From Candidatus Zixiibacteriota bacterium (GTDB lineage: Bacteria; Zixibacteria; MSB-5A5; GN15; FEB-12): a stretch of DNA of 64,000 nucleotides. The DNA is taken from positions 1 through 64,000 of the forward strand of contig JACZXB010000006.1 of the NCBI GenBank assembly GCA_022571845.1. Direction: 5' to 3'. The notes under the pieces are model-generated. The model did no database searches. It was not told where the DNA came from and worked only from the letters and a program-made list of their open reading frames with translations. Position numbers and translations under genes: made by a program. Shown here piece after piece: positions 17,838 to 27,449 of this stretch (position 1 is its first letter; the number at the start of each line of letters is the position of its first letter).

Positions 17838-18485
17838 TTGGCCCAGATATTTCCTAAATGGACCAATTATCTTGGTCCCGGTACTGCATTAGCGGCCGTA
17901 CTACTAATATCAGGGGGCACCTGGTTTTTTTGGTTCTATGCCTCGCCCTCGTTTACTGATGTTGGCTACCGTCCGGTTCAGCCAGTTGCCTACAGTCATA
18001 AACTTCATGCCGGAGATTTGGGCATCGACTGCCGCTACTGTCACACTACTGTTGAATTCGCTGCTGCCGCCAACGTTCCGCCCACCAGAACCTGCATGAA
18101 CTGTCATACCCTGGTTAAACAAGACTCAAAAAAGCTTCAACTGGTGCGCGACAGCTGGAAAGACAAAAAATCTCTGCAATGGACCCGGGTTCACGACCTT
18201 CCGGATTTTGCTTATTTTAATCACAGCGTTCATATAAACGCCGGAGTTGGCTGCATCTCCTGTCACGGCAATGTTGCCCAGATGGAAGTAGTTGAGCAAA
18301 AAAAAATGCTTAGTATGGGCTGGTGTCTGGAGTGCCATCGCAATCCGGAACCGAATCTCAGGCCGGTATCCGAAGTCACCAATATGGACTGGGTAGCGCC
18401 TGCAAATCAGGCCGAAATTGGCAAGCTGCTCAGAGCAACAAAGAATATTAATCCTCCTGAAGATTGTTCGGGATGCCATAGATGA
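17838..18485 (+). CDS. actA: Alternative complex III subunit ActA, pentaheme cytochrome c
   Basis: 215 residues with one N-terminal membrane anchor (ALAAVLLISGGTWFFWF) and five CxxCH heme c sites: CRYCH, CMNCH, CISCH, CLECH and, at the very C-terminus, CSGCH. This matches the ActA multiheme subunit of alternative complex III, which passes electrons from the Fe-S subunit to the oxidase. Many scattered histidines (SHKLH, NHSVH) are available as distal ligands. The start is TTG at 17838. It overlaps actB by 4 nt. The gene order ctaB-actABCDEF-sco-coxBACD is known from several Bacteroidota-related phyla. Confidence 0.92.
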   Translation: MAQIFPKWTNYLGPGTALAAVLLISGGTWFFWFYASPSFTDVGYRPVQPVAYSHKLHAGDLGIDCRYCHTTVEFAAAANVPPTRTCMNCHTLVKQDSKKLQLVRDSWKDKKSLQWTRVHDLPDFAYFNHSVHINAGVGCISCHGNVAQMEVVEQKKMLSMGWCLECHRNPEPNLRPVSEVTNMDWVAPANQAEIGKLLRATKNINPPEDCSGCHR

Positions 18486-21457
18486 GCAAGAAGAACGGCG
18501 ACATGAAAATAAAAGGGAAAGATTACTGGCGCAGCCTTGACCAACTGGCCGACACGCCCGAATTCAACAATTTCCTTAAGCGGGAATTTCCTCTGGGCGC
18601 TGCGCAGTTCGACAACTCCTGGTCGCGCAGAAAGTTTTTGACCCTGATGGGCGCCTCTTTGGCAATGGCCGGTTTGGCCAGCTGCCGCCGTCCCGAAGAA
18701 AAAATCGTTCCTTATGTAGAACGACCCGAAGAAGTTATCCCCGGCGTGCCGCTTTATTACGCTACTTCGATGCCGTTTTCCGACCACGCTTTCGGGCTGG
18801 TGGTGGAGAGTCACGAGGGCCGACCGACAAAAATCGAAGGCAACAAACTTCATCCTTCTACTTTGGGTGCCTCAAGTGCCATAATTCAGGCACAGACGCT
18901 TAGTCTGTTTGATCCCGACCGTTCCAAAAAAGTTCTCAAAGGCCAGCAGGAAAAAAGCTGGAATGATTTCGTGCTTAACTGGATTACTGCCTTTGAAAAA
19001 TTCAAAGAGAATAAAGGCGCCGGTCTATCAGTCTTAAGCGGCATGTTTTCATCGCCGACATTATCACGCTTAAAAAAATTATTTGATAAAAATTTCCCGA
19101 AGGCCAGATGGCTGACTTACGAAGCTGTCTCCGATGAAAATATTTACAGCGGTACCAAAGCTGCCTTTGGTAAAAGATATCGTCCTATTTATTTATTCGA
19201 CAAAGCCAGAGTTGTCTTGTCGCTCGAATCTGATTTTCTTTTGACCGAAAGTGACAGCATCAAAAATGCCAGAGGCTTTGCAGAGGCCCGAAATGTCGAA
19301 ACCGAAAAAGATGAGATGAACCGTCTCTATATAGTTGAAAGCGGCTATTCCACAACCGGCGCTAACGCCGACCATCGTCAGGCCTTTAGCTCAGGCGATA
19401 TCGGTGCCTTTGCGCTTAATCTGGCCAACGCCTTGAATAATCTGGGCGTTAATGTAGCCGGAACTTCTGGACAATTAGTTTCGGACAAAAAATTTAAGTG
19501 GCTGAATGAATTAGCGCGCGATCTGGCGGGAGCCAAAGGCGCCAGTCTGATTGTAGCCGGCAGAAGACAGCCGGCTGCGGTGCATGCGCTGGCTGCAGCC
19601 ATCAATGATGCCTTGGGCAATATCGGAAAGACTGTAGAGTATTCCGAGGTTTCCGATACAAGCTCTTCTGACAGCGCCGGCCTGCAAAGCCTGGTGGCCG
19701 ATATGAATAGCGGTTCCGTTTCAACTTTGATAATGTTTGGTTCAAACCCTGTTTACGATGCTTCATCGGAATTAGGTTTTGCAGCTGCCATGGCAAAAGT
19801 CAAAACCACCATTCACTTTAATGATTACACCGATGAAACCGGACAGCTTACTACCTGGCATGTGCCAAAGTCGCACTTCTTAGAAAGCTGGGGAGACACC
19901 CGCTCCTATGACGGCACCACTGGATTAACACAGCCCTTGATTCGTCCGCTTTTTGGGTCGGTAAGTGAATCAGAAATGATGGGACTCTTAGCTGAAGGCA
20001 AATTCACCAAGGGTTATGATCTGGTTCGCCAAACCTGGAAGAACAAAAATAAAGGCGGAAATTTTGAGTCGCGCTGGCGAAAAATCCTGCACGATGGCTT
20101 AGAGCAGAAAAGCGCTTATAAATTGCAGAGTCCCGCGGTTAGAAATTCCGTAATTTCAAAGTTTTTAAGAGATAACCCGCTGACAAATTCTTCGGGCACA
20201 AGCGGCATGGAGATAATTTTCCAGTCTTCGCCGAGCCTGTACGATGGCCGCTATGCCACCAACGGCTGGCTTCAGGAGCTGGCCCATCCGATTTCCAAAT
20301 TGACCTGGGATAACGTGGCTTACTTAAGCAATGCCGACGCTAAATCATTGGGCGTTAAGAACAGCGATGTCGTGAAGCTTGAGCTTAACGGCCGTTCATT
20401 GGAGCTGCCGGTCTGGATTCAGCCCGGACAGGCCAAAAATTCTGTCGTGGTCGAACTCGGCTATGGCCGAAAGGGAGCCTTCAAAGTAGGCGACGGTGTC
20501 GGCGGCAATGTTAATTTGCTCAAAAGTTCAAGTACCGTTGGTTTTGCAACAGGTCTAAAAGTTACTAAAATGAATCGAACGCATGCTCTGGCCTGTACTC
20601 AGGACCACTGGAGCATGGAAGGCCGCGCTATCGTGCGTGAGGCAACTTTGAAAGAGTACCGCCAGCATCCCAAGTTTGCCGAAGAGGCTGTAAAACACAA
20701 GCCGCTGGAGTCGATTTTTGATGAGCACTCCTACGCCGAAGGCTACCAATGGGGGATGACAGTTGACCTGAACTCCTGTGTTGGCTGTAACGCTTGTATG
20801 ATAGCCTGCCAGAGTGAAAATAATATTCCGATAGTTGGTAAAGAGCAGGTCGCTAATGGCCGCGAGATGAACTGGATTCGTCTCGACCGTTATTATAGCG
20901 GCGACGTTGAAGATCCTGAAACGGTCCATCAGATTATTCTCTGCCAGCACTGCGAAAACGCTCCCTGCGAAACAGTCTGTCCGGTTAATGCAACAATGCA
21001 TGACGCCGAGGGACTCAACGTCATGGTTTACAACCGCTGCATTGGAACGCGCTACTGCTCGAATAACTGCCCCTACAAAGTGCGCCGCTTCAACTTCTTT
21101 AATTACACCAAAGATTACAGTGAAGTTGAAAAAATGACTCAGAATCCGGACGTAACTGTGCGGTTCCGCGGTGTCATGGAAAAATGCACTTACTGTATCC
21201 AGCGTATCAGCGCGGCAAAAATTGAAGCCAAGAATAACGGCAGGAAAGTGGTTGATGGCGACATAACTACCGCCTGTCAGCAGGCTTGCCCGGTTGATGC
21301 GCTTACTTTCGGAAATATCAACGATGCCGAGAGCAGAGTCTCCAAAAAGAAGAAATTCAACCGCGATTACGCTTTATTGTCAGAGCTTAATGTGAAGCCA
21401 CGAACAACTTATCTGGCAAAAATTAGAAACCCGAATTCGAATATAAAGAAAGCCTGA
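18482..21457 (+). CDS. actB: Alternative complex III subunit ActB, molybdopterin-like/Fe-S fusion
   Basis: 991 residues. A Tat signal [10 protein letters not shown] lies at ~48-57 and ends in LASC (Cys ~68), which could be a lipid-anchored Tat lipoprotein. Residues ~70-720 form the molybdopterin-oxidoreductase-like domain, which in ActB carries no cofactor. Residues ~755-960 form the ferredoxin-type domain with clusters of cysteines: [43 protein letters not shown] and CQQACP, enough for three 4Fe-4S and one 3Fe-4S cluster. The fused arrangement is usual in this complex. It oxidises quinol together with ActC. It lies between actA (4-nt overlap) and actC (22-nt gap). Confidence 0.92.
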   Translation: MSKKNGDMKIKGKDYWRSLDQLADTPEFNNFLKREFPLGAAQFDNSWSRRKFLTLMGASLAMAGLASCRRPEEKIVPYVERPEEVIPGVPLYYATSMPFSDHAFGLVVESHEGRPTKIEGNKLHPSTLGASSAIIQAQTLSLFDPDRSKKVLKGQQEKSWNDFVLNWITAFEKFKENKGAGLSVLSGMFSSPTLSRLKKLFDKNFPKARWLTYEAVSDENIYSGTKAAFGKRYRPIYLFDKARVVLSLESDFLLTESDSIKNARGFAEARNVETEKDEMNRLYIVESGYSTTGANADHRQAFSSGDIGAFALNLANALNNLGVNVAGTSGQLVSDKKFKWLNELARDLAGAKGASLIVAGRRQPAAVHALAAAINDALGNIGKTVEYSEVSDTSSSDSAGLQSLVADMNSGSVSTLIMFGSNPVYDASSELGFAAAMAKVKTTIHFNDYTDETGQLTTWHVPKSHFLESWGDTRSYDGTTGLTQPLIRPLFGSVSESEMMGLLAEGKFTKGYDLVRQTWKNKNKGGNFESRWRKILHDGLEQKSAYKLQSPAVRNSVISKFLRDNPLTNSSGTSGMEIIFQSSPSLYDGRYATNGWLQELAHPISKLTWDNVAYLSNADAKSLGVKNSDVVKLELNGRSLELPVWIQPGQAKNSVVVELGYGRKGAFKVGDGVGGNVNLLKSSSTVGFATGLKVTKMNRTHALACTQDHWSMEGRAIVREATLKEYRQHPKFAEEAVKHKPLESIFDEHSYAEGYQWGMTVDLNSCVGCNACMIACQSENNIPIVGKEQVANGREMNWIRLDRYYSGDVEDPETVHQIILCQHCENAPCETVCPVNATMHDAEGLNVMVYNRCIGTRYCSNNCPYKVRRFNFFNYTKDYSEVEKMTQNPDVTVRFRGVMEKCTYCIQRISAAKIEAKNNGRKVVDGDITTACQQACPVDALTFGNINDAESRVSKKKKFNRDYALLSELNVKPRTTYLAKIRNPNSNIKKA

Positions 21458-21479
21458 ACCAGCTTTTAAGGAAATAGAA

Positions 21480-22898
21480 TTGGCAGATTTGGCACAGACA
21501 GCAACAAAAGCCCTAAAAGAACCGGCGCATCATGAACGGCTTATTACCGGTGAGCCAAGTTTTGAGCAGGTCACTAATGCTGTCAGTAGAGTTGTAGAGA
21601 GTAAAACACCAAAAGCCTGGTGGGTGCTTTTTGGAATTTCATCGTCGGCCACTCTTCTTTTGCTGGTGGCCATTGCCTATCTGTTCTGGGAAGGAATCGG
21701 CATCTGGGGGCTGAACGTTCCTGTCGCCTGGGGACTTGCCATTGTTAACTTGGTTTTCTGGATAGGTATAGGTCATGCCGGCACTCTTATATCGGCAGTT
21801 CTATTTTTGCTGCGTCAAAGATGGCGCACCTCGATAAACCGTTTCGCCGAGGCGATGACTATTTTTGCAGTTATTTGCGCGCTTATTTTCCCGGCTATCC
21901 ATGTCGGTCGAATTTGGGTCGTCTACTATATCTTCCCGATTCCCAATCAGATGGGAGTCTGGCCCAATTTCCGCAGCCCGCTTTTGTGGGATGTCTTCGC
22001 GTTCGGCACCTACTTTACGGTTTCTCTTTTGTTCTGGTATGTGGGACTAATACCGGATCTGGCAACTCTGCGCGAACGGGCTACCAATAGGATAAAAAAG
22101 ATTGTCTATGGCGTTCTCTCGCTCGGTTGGTATGGCGGCAATAAGCAATGGAAACATTATGAGATGGCTTATTTGATATTGGCGGCTATTGCTACACCAC
22201 TGGTGCTTTCTGTGCACAGTATAGTCAGTATGGATTTCGCGGTGTCGCTTCTGCCGGGCTGGCACACCACCATCTTTCCGCCATATTTTGTAGCCGGCGC
22301 TATTTTCTCCGGCTTTGCTATGGTAATGACTTTGGCTATTTTGGCTCGTGCCGCCTTTGGCCTTAAAGATATTTTCAATATGCGCGTATTGGAGAGAATG
22401 AATTTGATCATGCTGGTGACCGGTTCGATGGTCGGTTATGCCTACGCCATGGAGTTTTTCATCGCCTGGTACAGCGGCAACGAGTATGAGATGTTTGCTT
22501 TTGTCAACAGAGCTTTTGGCCCCTACGCCTGGGCTTACTGGATTATGATTTCCTGTAACGTGATTGTCCCGCAGTTTTTCTGGTCGAAAAAACTACGTAC
22601 CAATATCGCTTTTATGTTTATCGCTTCGATTCTGATCAACGTAGGTATGTGGTTTGAAAGATTTGTGATTGTGGTAACGCTTTCACGCGACTATCTGCCG
22701 TCTGCCTGGGGCTATTATACACCAACTTTCTGGGACATTGCCATATTGATTGGCTCGTTCGGTCTCTTCTTTAGTCTCTTCTTGTTGTTCTTAAGGTTCC
22801 TGCCGATGGTGGCCATGTCTGAAGTCAAGGGCGTCTTGCCGCAAGCCGACCCGCACTTTGCCGGCAACAAACAGGCTCATAGCCAGGCGGTGAGTTAA
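21480..22898 (+). CDS. actC: Alternative complex III subunit ActC, NrfD-type quinol-binding membrane protein
   Basis: 472 residues, NrfD/polysulfide reductase-type integral membrane subunit with about ten helices. Visible conserved stretches include [26 protein letters not shown]-type segments (PVAWG, GIGHAG), [19 protein letters not shown] and the final FERFVIVV. It holds the quinol site next to the proximal Fe-S cluster of ActB and is a candidate proton-translocating subunit. The start is TTG at 21480, with AAGGAA 7 nt upstream, a clear SD that decides the start. The neighbouring actD begins directly after its stop. Confidence 0.92.
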   Translation: MADLAQTATKALKEPAHHERLITGEPSFEQVTNAVSRVVESKTPKAWWVLFGISSSATLLLLVAIAYLFWEGIGIWGLNVPVAWGLAIVNLVFWIGIGHAGTLISAVLFLLRQRWRTSINRFAEAMTIFAVICALIFPAIHVGRIWVVYYIFPIPNQMGVWPNFRSPLLWDVFAFGTYFTVSLLFWYVGLIPDLATLRERATNRIKKIVYGVLSLGWYGGNKQWKHYEMAYLILAAIATPLVLSVHSIVSMDFAVSLLPGWHTTIFPPYFVAGAIFSGFAMVMTLAILARAAFGLKDIFNMRVLERMNLIMLVTGSMVGYAYAMEFFIAWYSGNEYEMFAFVNRAFGPYAWAYWIMISCNVIVPQFFWSKKLRTNIAFMFIASILINVGMWFERFVIVVTLSRDYLPSAWGYYTPTFWDIAILIGSFGLFFSLFLLFLRFLPMVAMSEVKGVLPQADPHFAGNKQAHSQAVS

Positions 22899-22901
22899 GT
22901 G

Positions 22902-23447
22902 ATGAAACTTGTTAAGAAAATAGACAGAGTGATTCTGGCCGAGTTTGGCTCCCCCAAAGAATTATTAAAAGCCGCAGAAAAAATGCGCCAGGAAGGCTAT
23001 AAAGAATTTGACTGCCATTCCCCTTTTCATATACACGGTATGGATGCTGCTATGGGGCTAAAGCGTTCGCCTCTTGGTTATATAGTATTTGCATTCGCAA
23101 CAATGGGACTATTGGGGGCGCTTGGTCTGCAGTATTGGACAAGTGCGGTTGATTATCCTCTGGTAATTTCAGGCAAGCCGTTTTTCAGCGGTCCGGCATT
23201 CGTACCGGTTGTATTCGCCCTGACAATTTTAACTGCAGCTATTACGGCAGTTGTAGGGATGATTGCCATAAACCGGTTGCCGCGCTTGAGGCATCCCTTG
23301 TTTAGTTCAGACAGGTTCGGTAAGTTTTCCGATGGCAGCTTTTTTATAAGTGTCGAATCAAGCGACAAAAAATATAACGAGGCTCATACTGCCGGTTTCT
23401 TAAAAACTATAGGCGGGCAGAATATAGAGATTTTAAAAGACGAATGA
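22902..23447 (+). CDS. actD: Alternative complex III subunit ActD (DUF3341)
   Basis: About 181 residues. The N-terminal cytoplasmic domain contains the family features AEFGSPKELLKAAEKMRQEGYKEFD-like sequence (GSPKELLKAAEKMR) and CHSPFHIHGMDAAMGLKRS. Two membrane helices follow (IVFAFATMGLLGALGL and FVPVVFALTILTAAITAV). A C-terminal region with HPLFSSDRF and GxDxF-like SDGSFFISV is also typical. It caps the cytoplasmic side of ActC/ActF. GTG 22899 directly precedes ATG 22902; I take the ATG. It overlaps actE by 4 nt (ATGA). Confidence 0.9.
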   Translation: MKLVKKIDRVILAEFGSPKELLKAAEKMRQEGYKEFDCHSPFHIHGMDAAMGLKRSPLGYIVFAFATMGLLGALGLQYWTSAVDYPLVISGKPFFSGPAFVPVVFALTILTAAITAVVGMIAINRLPRLRHPLFSSDRFGKFSDGSFFISVESSDKKYNEAHTAGFLKTIGGQNIEILKDE

Positions 23448-24079
23448 AAATTTTTGGCAGCACAAATTCTGTATTAAAGCAGAGTATAATATTATTGGCA
23501 GGCACCTTGATACTTGTTTCAAGCGGCTGTTACCGGGGTAAACCATCAAAACAGCCGCCGATACACATCAACCCCAATATGGATGATCAGCCAAGATTTA
23601 ACGCCCAGAAATCGAGCGATTTCTTCGAGGATGGACGGGCCATGCGCGACCTGATAGAAGGCACTTTGCCGCGCGGATTCCTGCGTGAAGATGTTGTCTA
23701 CTATACCGGAAAAGACGCCAGCGGCAAACTAGTCAAGAAATCTCCGGTCGCGCCAACGATGGAAGTTTTAAGGCGAGGCCAGGAGCGCTTTAATATTTAC
23801 TGCTCACCCTGCCACAGCCGCTTAGGAGATGGCAAGGGCATGGTAGTGCAAAGGGGCATGTTCCCACCGCCGACTTACCATCAGGACAGAATCCGGGATA
23901 TCGAAGACGGCCATATTTTTGACGTTATCACCAATGGCATACGCAATATGCCATCATACAGAAGCCAGATTCCGGTATCTGACCGCTGGGCGATTGTAAA
24001 TTATTTGAGAGTTCTGCAGCGCAGCCAGAATGCAGAGCTTAAAGATATCCCTGAAAGTGAAAGAGCAAATATTAAGTAA
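23444..24079 (+). CDS. actE: Alternative complex III subunit ActE, monoheme cytochrome c lipoprotein
   Basis: 211 residues. The signal peptide ends in a lipobox LVSSGC (Cys ~29), so it is probably a periplasm-facing lipoprotein. A single heme c site lies in IYCSPCHSRLGDGKG near residue 125, with a downstream Met (NMPSYRSQIP) as likely axial ligand. This monoheme subunit is thought to hand electrons on to the oxidase. It overlaps actD by 4 nt and is followed 7 nt later by actF. Confidence 0.9.
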   Translation: MKIFGSTNSVLKQSIILLAGTLILVSSGCYRGKPSKQPPIHINPNMDDQPRFNAQKSSDFFEDGRAMRDLIEGTLPRGFLREDVVYYTGKDASGKLVKKSPVAPTMEVLRRGQERFNIYCSPCHSRLGDGKGMVVQRGMFPPPTYHQDRIRDIEDGHIFDVITNGIRNMPSYRSQIPVSDRWAIVNYLRVLQRSQNAELKDIPESERANIK

Positions 24080-24086
24080 AGAGAAT

Positions 24087-25268
24087 ATGAAATTAGACAG
24101 AAATACATATAAATTTACAGACAAAGGAAACTTGGGGAATATCGCTCTGGTAGTCGGTATCGTCGGGCTGGCTGCTTCGGCAGTTGGCTATATACAGGAC
24201 AGCCATCAGTTTTATTTCTCATATCTGGTAGCGTTTTTCTTCTGGATATCTGTCGCGCTGGGAGCGCTCTTTTTTAATCTGCTGCATCACTTGACCAGAG
24301 CCAGCTGGAGTACAGCTATTCGTAAGCTGACTGAAAGTATGATGTCGGTAATTCCATTTATGTTTGTGCTGATTATTCCGGTTCTATTGGGCATGCACGA
24401 ATTATATCACTGGACTCACGAAGATGTGGTCGCGACAGATTTAGTATTACAGCAAAAAGCGCCTTATCTGAATATTCCGTTTTTCATAATCAGGGTGGTT
24501 TTCTATTTTGCAGTCTGGTCAATTTTGACATTTGCGCTTATAAAGAATTCCGCCAGGCAGGACATTAAGCATGAAGATTCCATACTGGCACGGATGCGCA
24601 AGTACAGCGCTCCGGGGATGATGCTATTTGCATTCACACTTACCTTTGCATCGTTTGACTGGCTGATGTCGCTGGAGCCGCACTGGTTCTCAACAATTTT
24701 TGGTGTCTATATTTTCTGCGGCGTATTTATTTCTATGCTGGCCTTTACAATCATTATGGTCAGGTATCAAAATGGTCAGGGAGCTTTTGATGGTATTGTC
24801 ACGGTTGAACACAGACATACCCTGGGTAAGCTGCTTTTTGCGTTTACAATAATGTGGGCCTATATGGGTTTCAGCCAGTATTTACTAATCTGGTATGCCA
24901 ACCTGCCCGAAGAAACATTCTGGTATTTGCAGCGCTGGGAAGGTTCCTGGAGAACTTTGAGTATTATTCTTCCGATTGCCCATTTCGGCCTGCCTTTTGT
25001 GGCGCTTCTTCCCCAAGCTGCCAAACGAAACGGGAATTGGCTTTTGATGATGGCTTTTTACATGCTTCTTATGAGATACATGGACCTTTACTGGATTGCC
25101 ATGCCAACTCATAGCCCGGAGGGGATCAATTATTCATGGATGGATATTTCAACAATGGCCGGAATCGGCGGCATTTTCATCTGGCTTTTCTGGCGGAAGT
25201 ATACCTCGGGCGCTGCTGTGCCCGTCAATGACCCGGGACTTAAAGTTTCAATGGAATACGTTAACTAA
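24087..25268 (+). CDS. actF: Alternative complex III subunit ActF, quinol oxidoreductase membrane subunit
   Basis: About 393 residues with ten membrane helices, homologous to ActC-type quinone-binding subunits. Features include FFFWISVALGALFFNLLHHLTRASW, PFMFVLIIPVLLGMHELYHW, FTLTFASFDWLMSLEPHW and FSQYLLIWYANLPEETFW (quoted as separate short segments of the helices). I start at ATG 24087, preceded by AAAGAG, rather than at an in-frame codon at 24030 that would overlap actE by 50 nt. It completes the ActABCDEF set. Confidence 0.9.
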   Translation: MKLDRNTYKFTDKGNLGNIALVVGIVGLAASAVGYIQDSHQFYFSYLVAFFFWISVALGALFFNLLHHLTRASWSTAIRKLTESMMSVIPFMFVLIIPVLLGMHELYHWTHEDVVATDLVLQQKAPYLNIPFFIIRVVFYFAVWSILTFALIKNSARQDIKHEDSILARMRKYSAPGMMLFAFTLTFASFDWLMSLEPHWFSTIFGVYIFCGVFISMLAFTIIMVRYQNGQGAFDGIVTVEHRHTLGKLLFAFTIMWAYMGFSQYLLIWYANLPEETFWYLQRWEGSWRTLSIILPIAHFGLPFVALLPQAAKRNGNWLLMMAFYMLLMRYMDLYWIAMPTHSPEGINYSWMDISTMAGIGGIFIWLFWRKYTSGAAVPVNDPGLKVSMEYVN

Positions 25269-25282
25269 AAAGGATTGATGAC

Positions 25283-25603
25283 TTGTCACACGACTCAGGA
25301 CATGCCAGCGGTTACGAAAAGACCGATATAGATATCAAAATGATTGTTATCTTTGCAGCTCTGTTAATTGCTTTTCTGGTAGTTTCCATAATCCTTCTTG
25401 ATGATTATTTCATTTATAAAAAGGAACAGATGTACCAAGAAATGGTTTTGGAGCCTGAGAACCCACAGCTAGTGGAGTTAAGAGCCAAAGAAAACAGAGT
25501 TCTTAATTCGTACGGTCTGGCAGATTCGGCAGCCGGTGAATATCACATACCGATTGACAGCGCCATGAAACAAGTCGCCGCCACAGCGGGCGGAAATAAT
25601 TAA
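25283..25603 (+). CDS. Small single-span membrane protein of the respiratory cluster
   Basis: 106 residues with a short His/Asp-rich start, one helix (MIVIFAALLIAFLVVSIILL) and a C-terminal periplasmic tail with EYHIPIDSAMKQVA. Small proteins with an IPID-x-AM motif are, from memory, frequent between complex III-type and oxidase genes in several phyla. They may be assembly or accessory subunits, but the role is not established. The start is TTG 25283, with AAGGA upstream. It ends immediately before the SCO gene. Confidence 0.75.
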   Translation: MSHDSGHASGYEKTDIDIKMIVIFAALLIAFLVVSIILLDDYFIYKKEQMYQEMVLEPENPQLVELRAKENRVLNSYGLADSAAGEYHIPIDSAMKQVAATAGGNN

Positions 25604-26479
25604 ATGATTCAAGCTAACATGGCACATAGGAAAATATTACTGGCTGCTTTGATTGGTCTGTTTGCTGGTCCGGTCGTTAAGGCACAGGTAATTCAGGACT
25701 CTGTCCCGGAGCTGATGGAGATTGACATAATAGAACATCTGGGTGACTCTCTGCCGCTAAATCTTTCCTTTGTAGATGACAATGGCAGCGAAGTTACTTT
25801 GTCTGATTATTTCAAGGGAGACAAGCCGGTAATATTAACTCTCGGATATTATGAATGCCCCATGCTCTGCAATCTTGTCTTCAATGGCGTCAGCGAAGGC
25901 ATAAAAGAGCTGGGCTGGGTTCCGGGAGAAAAGTACCAGGTTATCAGCGTTAGTATTGATCCTCTGGAAACAGCTGATTTGGCAGCTAACAAGAAAGCAA
26001 ATTATATCAAATTCCTGGAGATGCCTGGCGCTTCAGATGGCTGGCATTTTCTGGTGACAGAAAGCGAAAATGCCAGAACTCTGGCAGATGTAATAGGATT
26101 TAAATACTACTATGTTGAAGACCGCGACGAGTATGCTCATGCCGCGGCCGCCTATCTGATATCGCCCGATGGTGTCATCAGCCGTTACTTATATGGCATT
26201 CAGTATACGGCAATTAATCTGAAACTTGGTCTTTTGGAAGCGTCTGAAGGCAAGATTGGCAGCACCATGGATAAAATCTTATTGTACTGTTATCGTTATG
26301 ACCCGGATGCCAAGGGATATGTGCTCTTTGCTCAGAATGCCATGAAAGTAGGCGGAGTAGTCACAGTGGTGCTCATCGCTCTGCTTGTAGGTTCACTCTT
26401 CATAAGAGAGCGGCTGAAAGCGCAAGGTGAGGTTGCGGCTGTTTTAGAAAATAACAAAAGTTCGGAAAGTTCCAGTTAG
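25604..26479 (+). CDS. SCO1/SenC-family copper chaperone, first copy
   Basis: 291 residues with a signal peptide (KILLAALIGLFAGPVVKAQ) and a thioredoxin-like SCO domain. The copper site shows YYECPMLCNLVFNG (C-x3-C) and the distal His in YAHAAAAYLISPDG. A C-terminal helix (VVTVVLIALLVGSLFI) anchors the domain in the membrane, an arrangement seen in SCO proteins of ACIII/caa3 clusters. It would deliver copper to the CuA centre of subunit II, encoded 8 nt downstream. A second possible start is the ATG at 25619. Confidence 0.88.
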   Translation: MIQANMAHRKILLAALIGLFAGPVVKAQVIQDSVPELMEIDIIEHLGDSLPLNLSFVDDNGSEVTLSDYFKGDKPVILTLGYYECPMLCNLVFNGVSEGIKELGWVPGEKYQVISVSIDPLETADLAANKKANYIKFLEMPGASDGWHFLVTESENARTLADVIGFKYYYVEDRDEYAHAAAAYLISPDGVISRYLYGIQYTAINLKLGLLEASEGKIGSTMDKILLYCYRYDPDAKGYVLFAQNAMKVGGVVTVVLIALLVGSLFIRERLKAQGEVAAVLENNKSSESSS

Positions 26480-26486
26480 AAGTAAT

Positions 26487-27431
26487 ATGGATACAACCCG
26501 TTCATTGTTCTTACCGCCGCAAGGCTCGACAGTCGCCAGTGATGTTGACGCCCTGTTTGGCTTTATTTTCTGGATCTCTCTCTTCTTCTTCGTGGGAGTC
26601 ACAGCATTAACAGTCTATTTTTGCATAAAGTATAAGCGGAAAGATGGAAAGGGCGAGACCACACCATATATTGAAAGTCTGGCACTCGAGATTACCTGGA
26701 TCGTCATCCCCACAATTTTGCTAATGGTAATATTTGTCTGGGGGTTTCAGGATTTCATAAGGATGCACATAGTACCGGCGAATTCAATGGAAATTAAAGT
26801 TACCGGACAAAAATGGTTCTGGAGTTTCAATTACGCCGAAGGAGCCACCGGTGTTGGCGAACTGGTAGTTCCGGTTGGTCAGCCTGTCAAACTTCTTATG
26901 TCATCAAAAGATGTCATTCACAGTTTCTTTGTACCGGCCTTCAGAATCAAAATGGATGTGTTACCGAACCGCTACACCATTACCTGGTTTGAAGCGACCA
27001 TGACGGGCGAGTTTGAAATTTATTGCACCGAGTTTTGCGGCAAGGGGCATTCTGAGATGTGGGGCACGGTCAAAGTTCTGCCCAAAGATGAGTTTGCCAA
27101 ATGGCTCGAAGCCGGCAGCGGTCCGGGTGAAGGTGAGTCAATGAAAGAATACGGGGCCAGAATGTTTGTCAAAAACGCCTGCAACACCTGCCATTCCCTA
27201 GATGGTTCCAAAAATGTCGGCCCAACTTTCCAGGGACTCTTTGGCAGGCGCGAAGTTATGTCCGATGGTACAACCATTACGGTAGATGAAAATTATATCA
27301 GAGAGTCGATTTTGAGTCCGATGGCCAAACAGGTAGTCGGTTATGATCCGGTCATGCCGACTTATCAAGGCATCCTAAAAGATGTTGATATTGATGGCTT
27401 GATCGCCTATATAAAATCTTTGGAGAATTAA
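26487..27431 (+). CDS. coxB: Cytochrome c oxidase subunit II with fused cytochrome c (caa3 type)
   Basis: 314 residues: two N-terminal helices, then the cupredoxin CuA domain with KMDVLPNRYT, H in VIHSFFVPAFRIK, and the CuA ligands CTEFCGKGHSEM. A C-terminal cytochrome c domain has CNTCH near residue 230 and a Met ligand in DPVMPTYQG. Such fusions define caa3-type oxidases, in which the attached cytochrome accepts electrons directly from the donor complex, here probably ActA/ActE. It is followed by coxA. Confidence 0.93.
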   Translation: MDTTRSLFLPPQGSTVASDVDALFGFIFWISLFFFVGVTALTVYFCIKYKRKDGKGETTPYIESLALEITWIVIPTILLMVIFVWGFQDFIRMHIVPANSMEIKVTGQKWFWSFNYAEGATGVGELVVPVGQPVKLLMSSKDVIHSFFVPAFRIKMDVLPNRYTITWFEATMTGEFEIYCTEFCGKGHSEMWGTVKVLPKDEFAKWLEAGSGPGEGESMKEYGARMFVKNACNTCHSLDGSKNVGPTFQGLFGRREVMSDGTTITVDENYIRESILSPMAKQVVGYDPVMPTYQGILKDVDIDGLIAYIKSLEN

Positions 27432-27449
27432 AATAAACTGCTAAGCAAT

